From: Methylopila jiangsuensis
GTDB taxonomy: Bacteria > Pseudomonadota > Alphaproteobacteria > Rhizobiales > Methylopilaceae
Assembly (NCBI RefSeq): GCF_027922305.1
Contig: NZ_BSFK01000010.1
Location: 62,001 to 126,000, forward strand
Length of the DNA: 64,000 bases
Reading direction: 5' to 3'
Shown: positions 8,322 through 18,047 of the stretch, piece by piece
How positions within the stretch are numbered: the stretch's first letter is position 1
How the letters are laid out: each line of letters opens with the position of its first letter
Notes under the pieces: model-generated
Seen by the model: only the letters and a program-made list of their open reading frames with translations
Told to the model about the DNA's origin: nothing
Database searches by the model: none
Position numbers and translations under genes: made by a program

Positions 8322-9235
8322 CCATGAGCGCGCGGGATCAGGTGCTGGGCGCCGTCCGCCGGTCGCTCGGCGCGACCGGCGCGGAGCGGCCCCGGCTGAA
8401 GGCGGTCGAGGACCGGCTGGCGCGGCCGCCGCTGGGCGTCATCCCGGCGCGGGCGGCGGCGCGGGGCCCGCGGGAGCGGATCGCGCTGTTCGTGGAGATG
8501 GCGCTCGCCTCCGCCGCAACCGTCGACGTGGTGCGCGATGAGGCGGACGCGCCCGCCGCCGTCGCCGCCTATCTCCGCGCCCACAACCTCGCGCCCGAGG
8601 TCCGGCGCGGCGGCGACCCCCGGCTCGCGCGCCTGCCGTGGGCGACCACCGCGCTCACCCTCAAGGAGGGGCGGACCTATGGCGACGACCCGGTCGGGCT
8701 CAGCGCCGCGTTCGGCGGCGTGGCGGAGACCGGAACGCTGCTGCTGGCTTCGGGTCCCGACAACCCGACGTCGCTCAATTTCCTGCCGGACAATCATGTG
8801 GTCGTGCTCGACGCCGCGGACGTGGGCGCGACCTATGAGGAGCTGTGGGCCCGGCTCCGCGCCCGCTACGGCGCCGGCGTGATGCCCCGCGTGGCGAACT
8901 GGATCACCGGCCCGTCCCGCTCCGCCGACATCGAGCAGATCCTGCTCATGGGCGCTCACGGCCCGCGGCGGCTGCACATCGTGCTGATCGACCCGGAGCA
9001 CGCCGCGGCCAAAGCGGACGGGGACGCGGCCGTCCCGGCGGGCTCCACGCCCGCGGGGCCCGTGGGCGGCTCGACGCTCGCGGTCGCGCCGTCCGGCGGC
9101 GACGACGAAGAGCGCGCGCCGGAACCGCCCCCGCCCTCCGCTCCGTCGGAGAAGCAGGAGGAGGACGAAAAGCTCGACGAGGAGCTGGACGAGAGTTTCC
9201 CCGCGAGCGACCCGCCGTCCCAGACGCAGCCGTGA
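8318..9235 (+). CDS. lutC: LutC-type LUD domain protein with acidic C-terminal extension
   Basis: Residues 1 to about 226 are a LutC/YkgG LUD domain (FGGVAETGTLLLASG, NWITGPSRSADIEQILLMGAHGPR), the third subunit of lactate oxidation. Typical LutC proteins stop near here. This one continues about 79 residues with an Ala/Gly/Pro-rich linker, a Pro run, a highly acidic segment and the terminal motif LDESFPASDPPS. Such SFPASDPP ends are familiar from short alphaproteobacterial proteins of unknown role. The ATG at 8318 overlaps the lutB stop. No second start or stop separates the tail, so a true fusion is the simplest reading. Confidence 0.9.
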   Translation: MTMSARDQVLGAVRRSLGATGAERPRLKAVEDRLARPPLGVIPARAAARGPRERIALFVEMALASAATVDVVRDEADAPAAVAAYLRAHNLAPEVRRGGDPRLARLPWATTALTLKEGRTYGDDPVGLSAAFGGVAETGTLLLASGPDNPTSLNFLPDNHVVVLDAADVGATYEELWARLRARYGAGVMPRVANWITGPSRSADIEQILLMGAHGPRRLHIVLIDPEHAAAKADGDAAVPAGSTPAGPVGGSTLAVAPSGGDDEERAPEPPPPSAPSEKQEEDEKLDEELDESFPASDPPSQTQP

Positions 9236-9389
9236 CGGACGGCGCACGGCTGGGCGAGCCGGTCGGGAGATGAAGAGGCGCCGTGGCGCGCCGCGTTAAC
9301 GGCGGGTTGGGAAACCACAGTTATCGATATCTCAAGGGCGTCGCGACGCGACCGGCCCGCGCGCCCCCCTCGCCGCATGAGTTGGATCG

Positions 9390-10697
9390 ATGTCGTTCGG
9401 TTGGCCCTTCACCGCTTCTCCCGCGCACGTCCGTTTCAAGGATCTGGACCGTACGGGGGCCTGGTTCGCGTGCGACGCGGCGGGCGTGATCCAGGCGGGC
9501 AACACGAAATTCTTCGATCTGTTGGGCGCCACAGGCGGCGACCTCGTCGGCCGCAGCTATGAGGCGCTGCTGGCGGAGGCTCGCGAGGCGCGCCGCAGCG
9601 CCGCTCTGGCCTCGGCGCAGGTGGAGGCCATCCGCCGTTCGCAGGCGGTGATCCAGTTCACGCCCGAGGGCGAGATCGTCGAGGCCAACGAGAATTTTCT
9701 CGCGGCCAGCGGATATCAACTGGACGAGATCGTCGGCCGGCGTCACAGCCTGTTCGTCTGGCCGGACGAGGCGGAGAGCGCGGAGTATCGCGCCTTCTGG
9801 CGGGAGTTGCGCGAGGGTCGGTTCCAGAGCGGCGAGTTCCGCCGCCGTTCCAAGTCCGGCGGCGACGTCTGGCTGCAGGCCACCTACAACCCGATCGTCG
9901 ACGAGCAGGGCGCCGTCGTCGGGGTGGTGAAGTTCGCGATCGACGTCACCGCCGCCCATGACGACAGCCAGCGCCGCGCGCGGCTGCGGACCGAGATCGA
10001 CGGCGAGCTCGCCCGCATCGGCGAGCGGGTCGGGCAGACCAGCCGGGAGGCGGCGAGCGCCGCCGACGCGGCCGAAGGCGCCTTCGCCGGCGCGCAGAGC
10101 GTCGCGCACGGCGCGGCCGAGCTTTCCGTCTCGATCGATGAAATCAGCCGCCAGCTCGACGTGGCGCTCGCCACCACGCGGGAGGCGGTGGAGGTGGTGG
10201 CCGCCGCGTCCAGCCGCGTGCGCAGCCTCGAGGCCTCGGTGGCGGAGATCGGCTCCATCACCAACGTCATCCGCGACATCGCCTCGCAGACCAACCTTCT
10301 GGCGCTGAACGCCACCATCGAGGCCGCCCGCGCCGGCGAGGCGGGGCGCGGCTTCGCGGTGGTGGCGAGCGAGGTCAAGACGCTCGCCGCCCAGACCGCC
10401 GGCGCCACCGACGTGATCTCGGGCAACGTGACCACGGTGCAGGCCTCAACCTCCAGCGTCGTGGGGGCGATCGACGAGGTGGTCGCGCTCATCGACCGCA
10501 TCCATCAGGCCTCCGGCGGCATCGCCGCCGCGGTGGAGGAGCAGTCGGTGGTGACGCGCCACATGTCCGCCAGCATGAGCCGGGCCGCCGGCTCCTCCGA
10601 AAGCGTCACCCGCAGCCTGAGCGCGATCGCCGCCGCCGCCGGCGCGATCGACGCCGCCACCCGGCAGGTTCAGGAGGCGTCCCGCTCCATCGGCTGA
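9390..10697 (+). CDS. Soluble PAS-domain methyl-accepting chemotaxis protein
   Basis: A 435-residue chemoreceptor without membrane segments. An N-terminal PAS-like region ([14 protein letters not shown]) is followed by a clear PAS/PAC domain at about residues 80-190 ([40 protein letters not shown]). The C-terminal half is the signalling hairpin with the invariant tip [20 protein letters not shown] and [14 protein letters not shown], which contacts CheA/CheW. PAS domains in such receptors often bind FAD or haem and report redox or oxygen. The ligand is not readable here. No other chemotaxis gene is adjacent. Confidence 0.93.
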   Translation: MSFGWPFTASPAHVRFKDLDRTGAWFACDAAGVIQAGNTKFFDLLGATGGDLVGRSYEALLAEAREARRSAALASAQVEAIRRSQAVIQFTPEGEIVEANENFLAASGYQLDEIVGRRHSLFVWPDEAESAEYRAFWRELREGRFQSGEFRRRSKSGGDVWLQATYNPIVDEQGAVVGVVKFAIDVTAAHDDSQRRARLRTEIDGELARIGERVGQTSREAASAADAAEGAFAGAQSVAHGAAELSVSIDEISRQLDVALATTREAVEVVAAASSRVRSLEASVAEIGSITNVIRDIASQTNLLALNATIEAARAGEAGRGFAVVASEVKTLAAQTAGATDVISGNVTTVQASTSSVVGAIDEVVALIDRIHQASGGIAAAVEEQSVVTRHMSASMSRAAGSSESVTRSLSAIAAAAGAIDAATRQVQEASRSIG

Positions 10698-10781
10698 GGA
10701 TCGCCGCGGGTCACGCGAAAGACGGGTGCGGCCCGCACGGTTCGAGGTTAGGGTCGCCTACTCCGGGAGCCCCGAACGCTT

Positions 10782-13499
10782 ATGTCGACCCGCAACCTCG
10801 ACGCCGTCTTCGCGCCCCGCGCGGTCGCCCTCGCCGGCGGCAGCCCGCGCCCCGGCAGCGTCGGGCGGGCCGTGCTGGCGAACCTCCGGGACGGCGGCTT
10901 CGCCGGGCCCATCCGCCTCGTCAATCCGGACCACGCCGAACTCGACGGCATGGCGGCCGCGCCGGATTTCGCTTCGCTGCCCGAGACGCCGGACCTCGTG
11001 GTGGTGACGGCGCCGCCCGGCGCCGTGCCGGGCGTTCTGGAGGCGGCGGGCGCCGCAGGCGCGCGGGCCGCGGTGGTGGTGACCAAGGGGCTCGGCCACG
11101 GGCCGGGCTCGCTCAGGGACCGGGCCGAGACCGCCGCCCGGCGCCACGGCATGCGGCTGATCGGCCCCGGCTGCCTCGGCGTGCTGAGCCCGCACGCCAA
11201 ACTCAACGCCAGCTTCGCTCCCCACGCCGCGCCCGGCGACATCGCGCTGCTGTCCCAGTCCGGCGGCGTGGTCTCGGCGGTGATCGACTGGGCCGGCGCG
11301 CGCGGCATCGGCTTTTCCGGCGTCGTGTCCTTCGGCGACATGGCGGATGTGGATGTGGACGACCTGCTCGACCACTTCGCCACCGACCGCCGCACCCGGG
11401 CGATCGTGCTCTATCTCAACGCCATCACCGACGCGCCGCGCTTTCTGTCCGCCGCCCGCGCCGCCGCCCGCGCCAAGCCGGTGGTGGTGATGAAGGGCGG
11501 CCGCCACGCCGCCGGCGCCAAGGCCGCCGCCACGCACAGCGGCGCGCTCGCCACCTCGGACGCGGCTTACGACGCCGCCTTCCGCCGCGCCGGCCTGCTG
11601 CGGGTCGCCGACCTCGCCGACCTGTTCGCGGCGCTGGAGACGCTGGCCCATGTGTCGCCGCTGTCGGGCAAGCGCATCGCCATCGTCACCAACGGCGGCG
11701 GACTCGGCGTGCTGGCGGTGGACCGGCTGATCGACCTCGGCGGCGTGTCGGCGACGCTCGCGGACGCGACCGTGGAGACGCTCGACGTCGCGCTCGCCTG
11801 CGACTGGTCGCGGGCCAATCCGGTCGATCTCGCCGGCGACGCCACGCCCGCGCGTTACGAGGCCGCGCTCGACGCCGTGCTGGCGGACAGGGGCGTGGAC
11901 GCGGCGCTGGTGGTTCATGCGCCCACCACGCTGTCCGAGCCGGTCGCCTGCGCCCAGGCGGTCACGGCGAGCGCCCGCCGCGCGCGGAGCCGGGTCTATC
12001 CGCCCAAGCCCGTGTTCGCGGCCTTCCTCGGCTCCGACGCCGCCTCGCGCCGCGTGCTGGAGCAGGCGCGCATCCCGTTCTTCCGCACGCCGGAAAGCGC
12101 GCTCGCGGGGCTGATGCACCTGGTGCGCCATGTGGAGGCGCAGGCGGCGCTGGTGGAGACCCCGCCCTCGCTGCCGGACGATTTCGCCCCCGAGCCGGCG
12201 CGGGCGCGGGAGGCGCTGAACTTCGCCCTCGGCTCGGCGCGGGAGTGGCTGTCGCCCACCGACGTCGCCGAGGTGCTCCGGGCCTACGACATCCCCGTGC
12301 TGCCCCATGCGGTGGTGGACACGCCGAAGGCGGCCGCGGAAGCGGCGGAGGCCTTTCTCAGCCCCGGCGGCGCGGCGGTGCTGAAGATCGTCTCCGAAGA
12401 CCTGTCGCACAAGGCGGCGGTGGGCGGCGTGCGCCTCGCGCTCGACTCGAAAGCGGCGGTGGAGGAGGCGGCGACCGCCATGCTCGCCCGCATGGCCGAG
12501 CGCGCCCCCGACGCCCGGATCGAGGGCCTGCTGGTGCAGCCCCATGTGCGGCCGCAGGACGGGATCGAGCTGTTCGCCGGACTCTACGACGACCGCACCT
12601 TCGGCCCCGTCATCGCCTTCGGCGCCGGCGGAGGCGCGGTGGAGATCGTGCGCGACGTGGCGCTCGCCCTGCCGCCGCTTCATATGGGGCTGGCCCGCGA
12701 CCTGATCGCCCGCACCCGCATCGGCGCGCTGCTCCACGGCTACGAAGGCGTTCCGGCGGTGGACGTGGACGCCATCGCGCTCACGCTGGTGAAGCTCGCC
12801 CAGCTCGCGCAGGACATGCCGGAGATCGGCGAGCTCGACGTCAATCCGCTGCTGGCGACGCCGCGCGGCGTGGTGACGCTCGACGCCCGCGCCCGGGTGC
12901 GCATGGCGCCCCGCAACCTGCGGCCGGGCCCCGCCAATCTGCGCCTCGCCATCCGCCCTTATCCGAAGGAGTTCGAGACCCGGACCCAGCTTTCCGACGG
13001 CTCGACGATCGAGGTGCGCCCGGTGCGGCCGGAGGACGAGCCGGAGGTCGCCGCCTTCTTCCGCGCCGTGGAGCCGGACGACCTGCGCCAGCGCTTCTTC
13101 ACGCCGGTCAAGGAGGTGCCGCGCGCCTTCATCGCCCGCCTGACGCAGATCGACTACGCCCGCACCATGGTGCTGCTGGCGGTCGACGCCAGGGGCAGGG
13201 TGGTGGGGCTGGTGCAGCTGCACGCCGACGCGGACGGGCGGGAGGGCGAATACGCCATCCTGCTCAGCTCGGACTTCAAGGGCCGGGGCCTCGGCTGGCG
13301 GCTGATGACCCAGATGATCGAGCGCGCCCGGGACGAGCGCCTGCGCTGCGTCACCGGCCAGGTGCTGGCGGAGAACGGCGCCATGCTCGCCATGTGCCGG
13401 GCTCTGGGCTTCGAGGTGCGCATCGATCCGGAGGACACCGGCGTGCGCCTCGTCACCCTGCCGCTGCAGGCGGAACGCGCGCGAACGGTCACGGTCTGA
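10782..13499 (+). CDS. Bifunctional acyl-CoA synthetase (ADP-forming)-like / GNAT acetyltransferase, Pat family
   Basis: A 905-residue multidomain protein: CoA-binding Rossmann domain (about 1-130, VALAGGSPRPGSVGRAV), succinyl-CoA-ligase-like domain with H252 in KAAATHSGALATSDAA, an ATP-grasp domain (about 480-700, GGAAVLKIVSEDLSHKAAVGG) and a C-terminal GNAT domain (about 740-895, LLSSDFKGRGLGWRLM). This is the architecture of Pat/YfiQ protein lysine acetyltransferases, which acetylate acetyl-CoA synthetase and other enzymes. The phosphohistidine-type HSG motif is retained, so synthetase activity cannot be excluded. It is a single-gene unit, convergent with purD. Confidence 0.9.
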   Translation: MSTRNLDAVFAPRAVALAGGSPRPGSVGRAVLANLRDGGFAGPIRLVNPDHAELDGMAAAPDFASLPETPDLVVVTAPPGAVPGVLEAAGAAGARAAVVVTKGLGHGPGSLRDRAETAARRHGMRLIGPGCLGVLSPHAKLNASFAPHAAPGDIALLSQSGGVVSAVIDWAGARGIGFSGVVSFGDMADVDVDDLLDHFATDRRTRAIVLYLNAITDAPRFLSAARAAARAKPVVVMKGGRHAAGAKAAATHSGALATSDAAYDAAFRRAGLLRVADLADLFAALETLAHVSPLSGKRIAIVTNGGGLGVLAVDRLIDLGGVSATLADATVETLDVALACDWSRANPVDLAGDATPARYEAALDAVLADRGVDAALVVHAPTTLSEPVACAQAVTASARRARSRVYPPKPVFAAFLGSDAASRRVLEQARIPFFRTPESALAGLMHLVRHVEAQAALVETPPSLPDDFAPEPARAREALNFALGSAREWLSPTDVAEVLRAYDIPVLPHAVVDTPKAAAEAAEAFLSPGGAAVLKIVSEDLSHKAAVGGVRLALDSKAAVEEAATAMLARMAERAPDARIEGLLVQPHVRPQDGIELFAGLYDDRTFGPVIAFGAGGGAVEIVRDVALALPPLHMGLARDLIARTRIGALLHGYEGVPAVDVDAIALTLVKLAQLAQDMPEIGELDVNPLLATPRGVVTLDARARVRMAPRNLRPGPANLRLAIRPYPKEFETRTQLSDGSTIEVRPVRPEDEPEVAAFFRAVEPDDLRQRFFTPVKEVPRAFIARLTQIDYARTMVLLAVDARGRVVGLVQLHADADGREGEYAILLSSDFKGRGLGWRLMTQMIERARDERLRCVTGQVLAENGAMLAMCRALGFEVRIDPEDTGVRLVTLPLQAERARTVTV

Positions 13500-13522
13500 G
13501 GTTCGCGCGTCGCGCGGCGGCG

Positions 13523-14788
13523 CTACTCCTCCAGCCGCGCCACCGCCCGCCAGCCGATGTCCCGGCGGCAGAAGCCCTCCGGCCAGTCGATCATGTCCAC
13601 CGCGGCGTAGGCGCGGGCCTGGGCCTCGCGCACGTCGGCGCCGGTGGCGGTGACGGCCAGCACCCGGCCGCCGTTCGCCAGCAGCCGCTCGCCGTCGCGG
13701 GCGGTGCCGGCGTGGAACACGGTCACGCCCTCGCGGGCCTGCGCCTGCGGCAGGCCCCTGATTTCCGAACCCTTGGCGTAGGCGCCGGGATAACCTTTCG
13801 CGGCCATGACCACGGTGAGCGCCGCGTCCGGCGAGAAGGCGGGCGCCTTGTCCTCAAGCCGGCCGTCGACCGCGGCCAGCAGCAGCTCCAGCAGGTCGTC
13901 CTTCAGCCGGGGCAGCACCACCTGCGCCTCCGGATCGCCGAAGCGCACGTTGTACTCGACCAGCCGGGGCGCGCCGCCCTCGATCATCAGCCCGGCGTAG
14001 AGGAAGCCCGTGAACGGCGTCCCGGCCGCCTTCATGGCGGCGATGGTGGGGCGCACGATCTCGGCCATGGCGCGCTCGGCGATCTCGGGCGTCAGCACGG
14101 GGGCGGGGGAATAGGCGCCCATGCCGCCGGTGTTGGGGCCTTCGTCGCCGTCATAGGCGCGCTTGTGGTCCTGGGCGTCGCCGAACAGCAGGGCGGTCTC
14201 GCCGTCGCAGAGCGCGAACAGGCTGGCCTCCTCGCCGGTCATGAACTCCTCGATCACGGCCTCCGCGCCCGCGTCCGCGAAGATGGCCTCCACGGCGGCG
14301 TGCGCCTCCTCGATGGTCGTTGCGACCGTCACGCCCTTGCCGGCGGCGAGGCCGTCGGCCTTCACCACCACCGGCGCGCCGAAGGCGCCGAGCGCCGCAC
14401 GGGCCTCGTCGAGGCTTTTCGCGTGGCGGAAGCCCGCGGTCGGGAGATCGTGGGCGGCGCAGAGCTCCTTGGTGAAGGCCTTGGAGCCTTCGAGGCGGGC
14501 GGCCGCGGCGGTGGGGCCGAAGGCCCTGATCCCGGCCTCCGCCAGACGGTCGACGACGCCGAGCACCAGCGGCACCTCGGGGCCGACCACCACCAGATCG
14601 ACCGTCTCGGCCTTCGCCAGCGCCACCACCCCGTCGATGTCGTCCACCGCCACGTCGCGGAGTTCGGCGTGCTCGGCCACGCCGGGATTGCCGGGGGCCG
14701 CGATCAGCTTCGTGAGCGCGGAGCTCCGGGCCAGAGCCGCCGCCAGCGCGTGTTCGCGGCCGCCGGAGCCGAGCAGGAGAACGATCAT
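13523..14788 (-). CDS. purD: Phosphoribosylamine-glycine ligase
   Basis: A 421-residue ATP-grasp enzyme forming glycinamide ribonucleotide from phosphoribosylamine, glycine and ATP in purine synthesis. The N-terminus MIVLLLGSGGREHALA is diagnostic. DLVVVGPEVPLV, VVVKADGLAAGKGV, the GEEASLFALCDG loop, DEGPNTGGMGAYSP and NVRFGDPEAQVVLPRL mark the ATP-grasp core and metal site. Length is normal. It is convergent with the Pat-like gene with only 23 bp between stops. Confidence 0.97.
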   Translation of the reverse strand: MIVLLLGSGGREHALAAALARSSALTKLIAAPGNPGVAEHAELRDVAVDDIDGVVALAKAETVDLVVVGPEVPLVLGVVDRLAEAGIRAFGPTAAAARLEGSKAFTKELCAAHDLPTAGFRHAKSLDEARAALGAFGAPVVVKADGLAAGKGVTVATTIEEAHAAVEAIFADAGAEAVIEEFMTGEEASLFALCDGETALLFGDAQDHKRAYDGDEGPNTGGMGAYSPAPVLTPEIAERAMAEIVRPTIAAMKAAGTPFTGFLYAGLMIEGGAPRLVEYNVRFGDPEAQVVLPRLKDDLLELLLAAVDGRLEDKAPAFSPDAALTVVMAAKGYPGAYAKGSEIRGLPQAQAREGVTVFHAGTARDGERLLANGGRVLAVTATGADVREAQARAYAAVDMIDWPEGFCRRDIGWRAVARLEE

Positions 14789-14854
14789 GGCAGCCTCGCG
14801 CGGGGAAGAAGGGTTCGGTCGCGCCCTATCTAGACCAGCCGCGCGCGAACGAAA

Positions 14855-14878
14855 ACGCCCCGGACCATGCCGGGGCGT
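14855..14878 (-). terminator. Rho-independent terminator of the amicyanin-like gene
   Basis: A perfect 9-bp inverted repeat (ACGCCCCGG, loop ACCATG) lies about 40 bp after the amicyanin-like stop codon. Read on the minus strand it is followed by TTTTCGTT. Confidence 0.75.
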
Positions 14879-14917
14879 CGAAGCGTGCGTCCGATCGGAG
14901 GCGCGAGCGGCGCGCCG

Positions 14918-15280
14918 TCACTCGACGATGACTTTGCCCTTCATCATCGGATGCGGCGTGCAGATGTAGCTGTATTCGCCGGCGGTGTTGAACTTCACGG
15001 TCCAGGTGGCGTCGGTCGCCAGCATCTTGCCCTGGGCGTTCGGCGCGCCCTTGGCCGGGCCCTGACGGAAGTGGACGTTGTGGGCCATGGTGTCCTTGTT
15101 GGTCCAGGTCACCGAGTCGCCCGCCTTGATTTTGATCTCGGGGGTGGCGAAGGCCATCTTGTCGATGACGATGGCGTTGGCGCTCGGCGCGCCGCCTTCG
15201 ACGATTTCGATCGCGTCGGCGGCATGGGCCGCGCTGAAGGGAAGCGCGAGGCAGAACGCGGCGAGAAGGGCGGTGCGCAT
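14918..15280 (-). CDS. Amicyanin-like type 1 copper protein
   Basis: A 120-residue periplasmic cupredoxin. Residues 1-20 are a Sec signal peptide ending AHA. The copper ligands are visible as H67 (in MAHNVHF), C107, H110 and M113 (CTPHPMM). Their spacing is that of amicyanin, as is the KAGDSVTWTNKDTMAHNVHF stretch. Amicyanin normally accepts electrons from methylamine dehydrogenase, but no mau gene is in this window. The ATG at 15280 has AAGGAGA seven bases upstream. An alternative is a general pseudoazurin-like carrier for another periplasmic dehydrogenase such as the quinoprotein encoded at 27403-29286. Confidence 0.88.
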   Translation of the reverse strand: MRTALLAAFCLALPFSAAHAADAIEIVEGGAPSANAIVIDKMAFATPEIKIKAGDSVTWTNKDTMAHNVHFRQGPAKGAPNAQGKMLATDATWTVKFNTAGEYSYICTPHPMMKGKVIVE

Positions 15281-15600
15281 GGAAGTCTCCTTGGGGCTTG
15301 GGGCCGACCTCCGGGCTGCTGTTCCGAAGATGAGCCCGAAGATCGCGTTGGGCGTCTCGTGGACATCGGACGAAGCCCGACTGTTCCGAGGCGTCTTCTG
15401 AAGAGCGTGGCGGCCGTCGGCGCGCATCGCCGGCAGCCGTTTCGCGACGCTTTGAAATAAGACTTTTATAATCCACGCAAGGCCTCGCGCGGGTCCAAGC
15501 GAAAATGTGATGCTTCTGTTTTTCTTATTATTCGAGGCGGCGCGTTCGCGTTTCCGGCGCGGGCGCGATAAGCATCGGGGATCGCAGCCGCGAGGATTCC
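15281..15600. other. Intergenic region between divergent amicyanin-like gene and xseA
   Basis: These 320 bp contain no credible ORF. A TATAAT hexamer at 15467-15472 on the plus strand could be the -10 of xseA, but no good -35 accompanies it. The stretch 15450-15540 is AT-richer than the surroundings. I see no terminator or strong dyad. Confidence 0.4.
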
Positions 15601-17064
15601 ATGCCGCCCAAGGACACCGCCACCAACGCCCCGGACGTCACGGTTTCGGAGCTGTCGCAGGCGCTGAAGCGCACGGTCGAGGACGCGTTCGGCTATGTGC
15701 GCGTGCGCGGCGAGATTTCCGGCTATCGCGGTCCGCACTCCTCGGGCCACGCCTATTTCGCGTTGAAGGACGAGGGCGCCAAGATCGACGCCGTCGTGTG
15801 GCGCGGCTCGTTCTCCAAGCTCCGGTTCAAGCCGGAGGAGGGGATGGAGGTGATCGCCACCGGGCGGCTCACCACCTATCCGGGCAAGTCCGCCTACCAG
15901 ATCGTAGTGGACGCGCTGGAGCCCGCGGGCGTCGGCGCGCTGATGGCGCTGCTGGAGGAGCGCCGCAAGAAGCTCGCCGCCGAAGGCCTGTTCGACCGGG
16001 AGCGCAAGCGGCCGCTTCCCTATCTGCCCGAGGTCATCGGGGTGGTGACCTCGCCCACCGGCGCGGTCATCCGCGACATCCTGCACCGGGTGGCGGACCG
16101 GTTCCCGCGCCGGGTGCTGGTGTGGCCGGTGCGGGTGCAGGGTGACACCGCGGCGGCGGAGGTGGCCGCCGCCATCCGCGGCTTCAACGCGCTTCCGTCC
16201 GGCGGGCCGATACCCAGGCCGGACGTGCTGCTGGTGGCCCGCGGCGGGGGCAGCCTCGAGGACCTCTGGGCCTTCAACGAGGAGATCGTGGTGCGGGCCG
16301 CCGCTGAAAGCGCCATCCCGCTGGTCTCCGCGGTCGGCCACGAGACCGACACCACCCTGATCGACTTCGCGTCGGACGTGCGCGCCCCGACGCCGACCGC
16401 CGCCGCCGAGATGGTGACGCCGGTGCGCGCCGAACTGCTGGCTGTGACGGCCGAGCGCGGCGCCCGGCTGAAAGGCGCCATGCTCCGCGGCCTCGACGCC
16501 CGCCGGGTGGAGCTGCGGGCGGCCGCCCGGGCTCTGCCCTCGCTGGAGGCGCTGGTGCAGTCGCCCCGGCAGCGGCTGGACCACGCGTCGGCCCGGCTCG
16601 GCCCCGCGCTCGCCGCCAACGCCGGCCGCCACCGGGCGCGCCTCGCCGCCGCGGGCGCGCGGCTGTCGCCGGCCACGCTCACGGGCCGCGTGGCGCTGCT
16701 CCGGGAGCGCCTGGGCGGTCATGAGGCGCGGCTCGCACGCGCCTTCGCCGGTCTCACCGCCCGCCGACGCGACCGGCTGGAGGGCGTGTGGAAGCTGGCG
16801 CGCAGCCTGAGCTACGAGGGCGTGCTGGAGCGGGGCTACGCGCTGGTGGAGACGGCCGACGGCGCCGTGCGCCGCCGGGCTGCGGACGTGGTCGAGGGAG
16901 AGGCGCTGCGGCTGGTGTTCGTGGACGGCCGGCGGGAGGCCGTCGCGGGCGGCGCGTCAGCGGACGCCGGGGCTGCGCCTGAGGACGCGCCGCCGCCGCG
17001 AAAGGAGCCGCGGACCAGGCCGAAGCCCGTGGCTCCGGCGAAGCAGGCGGACCTGTTCGGGTGA
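15601..17064 (+). CDS. xseA: Exodeoxyribonuclease VII large subunit
   Basis: A 487-residue protein with an N-terminal OB fold ([31 protein letters not shown]) and the XseA catalytic core ([71 protein letters not shown], here split for length). With XseB it degrades single-stranded DNA. The C-terminal coiled-coil region is present, followed by a Pro/Lys-rich tail ([18 protein letters not shown]). xseB is not in the window. The GTG start of the next gene overlaps the stop codon. Confidence 0.95.
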   Translation: MPPKDTATNAPDVTVSELSQALKRTVEDAFGYVRVRGEISGYRGPHSSGHAYFALKDEGAKIDAVVWRGSFSKLRFKPEEGMEVIATGRLTTYPGKSAYQIVVDALEPAGVGALMALLEERRKKLAAEGLFDRERKRPLPYLPEVIGVVTSPTGAVIRDILHRVADRFPRRVLVWPVRVQGDTAAAEVAAAIRGFNALPSGGPIPRPDVLLVARGGGSLEDLWAFNEEIVVRAAAESAIPLVSAVGHETDTTLIDFASDVRAPTPTAAAEMVTPVRAELLAVTAERGARLKGAMLRGLDARRVELRAAARALPSLEALVQSPRQRLDHASARLGPALAANAGRHRARLAAAGARLSPATLTGRVALLRERLGGHEARLARAFAGLTARRRDRLEGVWKLARSLSYEGVLERGYALVETADGAVRRRAADVVEGEALRLVFVDGRREAVAGGASADAGAAPEDAPPPRKEPRTRPKPVAPAKQADLFG

Positions 17065-17885
17065 GCCGCCGCATCGGCCTTGCGCTCGGCGGCGGGGGCG
17101 CGCGGGGACTGGCGCATCTCCATGCGCTGCAGGCCTTCGACGAGCTGGGCCTGCGCCCGGCGGCCATCGCCGGAACCTCGATCGGGGCGATCTACGCGGC
17201 GGCCTATGCTTCGGGGCTGACGGCGGCGGAGCTGCGCGCCCACACCGCGGCGCAGTTGCGCAACCGCGGCGAGGTGTTCGCCAAGCTGATGAAGGCCCGC
17301 GTGGGCCGGCTGGCGGACCTGTTCGGCTCCGGCTCCCGCAATCCTGTGCTGGTCGACGCCGAGGCCATGCTGGCGTCTTTCCTGCCGGAGGGCATGGCGG
17401 AGACGTTCGAGACGGCCGCGACGCCGCTGTCGGTGGTCGCCACCGACTTCTTCGCCAAGGCCGAGATCGTGTTCCGGGACGGGCCGCTGCTGCCGGCGGT
17501 GGCGGCCTCCGCCGCCATTCCCGGCCTGTTCCGGCCGGTGGTCCATCGCGGACGCACGCTGATCGACGGCGCCATGACCAATCCGCTGCCGTTCGACGTC
17601 TTCGACGACGTGGACGCCGTCATCGCCATCGACGTCACCGGCGGTCCGGTGATGGAGGCGGCGCGCATGCCCAACGCCTTCGAGGCGACGCTCGGGGCGC
17701 TGCAGATCATGCAGGCGGCGATCGTGGCCGGGAAGCTGGAGCGCCGTGCGCCGACGGCGGTGATCCGGCCCCGGGTCGAGGCCATCACGCTGCTGGATTT
17801 CCTGAAGACCACGGCCGTGCTGCGGGCCAGCGAAGGCGCCAGGGACGAGGTCAAGCGCGCCGTGGAGGCCGCTCTGGCGGGATGA
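17061..17885 (+). CDS. Patatin-like phospholipase family protein
   Basis: A 274-residue protein of the RssA/patatin family. The oxyanion-hole motif [11 protein letters not shown] is followed by the nucleophile elbow GTSIG with Ser40, and the catalytic Asp lies in the DGA motif near residue 170 ([11 protein letters not shown]). No signal peptide is seen, so a cytoplasmic or peripheral acyl hydrolase is expected. It starts at a GTG overlapping the xseA stop (GTGA) and is probably cotranslated with it. The substrate is unknown. Confidence 0.9.
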   Translation: MSRRIGLALGGGGARGLAHLHALQAFDELGLRPAAIAGTSIGAIYAAAYASGLTAAELRAHTAAQLRNRGEVFAKLMKARVGRLADLFGSGSRNPVLVDAEAMLASFLPEGMAETFETAATPLSVVATDFFAKAEIVFRDGPLLPAVAASAAIPGLFRPVVHRGRTLIDGAMTNPLPFDVFDDVDAVIAIDVTGGPVMEAARMPNAFEATLGALQIMQAAIVAGKLERRAPTAVIRPRVEAITLLDFLKTTAVLRASEGARDEVKRAVEAALAG

Positions 17886-18047
17886 CGGGAGCCGTCGCCA
17901 TGCGGGGCTTCACCTCGAAAGGTTCAGGCGCGCATGGCGACGTCCACGGGACGGCGACCCCCCGGCGACCGCCCCAATTCCCGGAAGTGACGTGACAATA
18001 CCAGTGTGATGCCAGAAACCGGAACCGTCAATGCGCCTTTTCGCGCG

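Noticed and set aside
10758-13223. 821-codon minus-strand open frame opposite the Pat-like gene
   Set aside because: High GC content produces long antisense frames; composition is His/Arg/Gly-rich and no motif is present, while the plus strand encodes all the conserved domains.
17886-18047. Possible tRNA or terminator between the lipase and PfkB genes
   Set aside because: No cloverleaf or T-loop sequence and no stem with a T-run on either strand was found.
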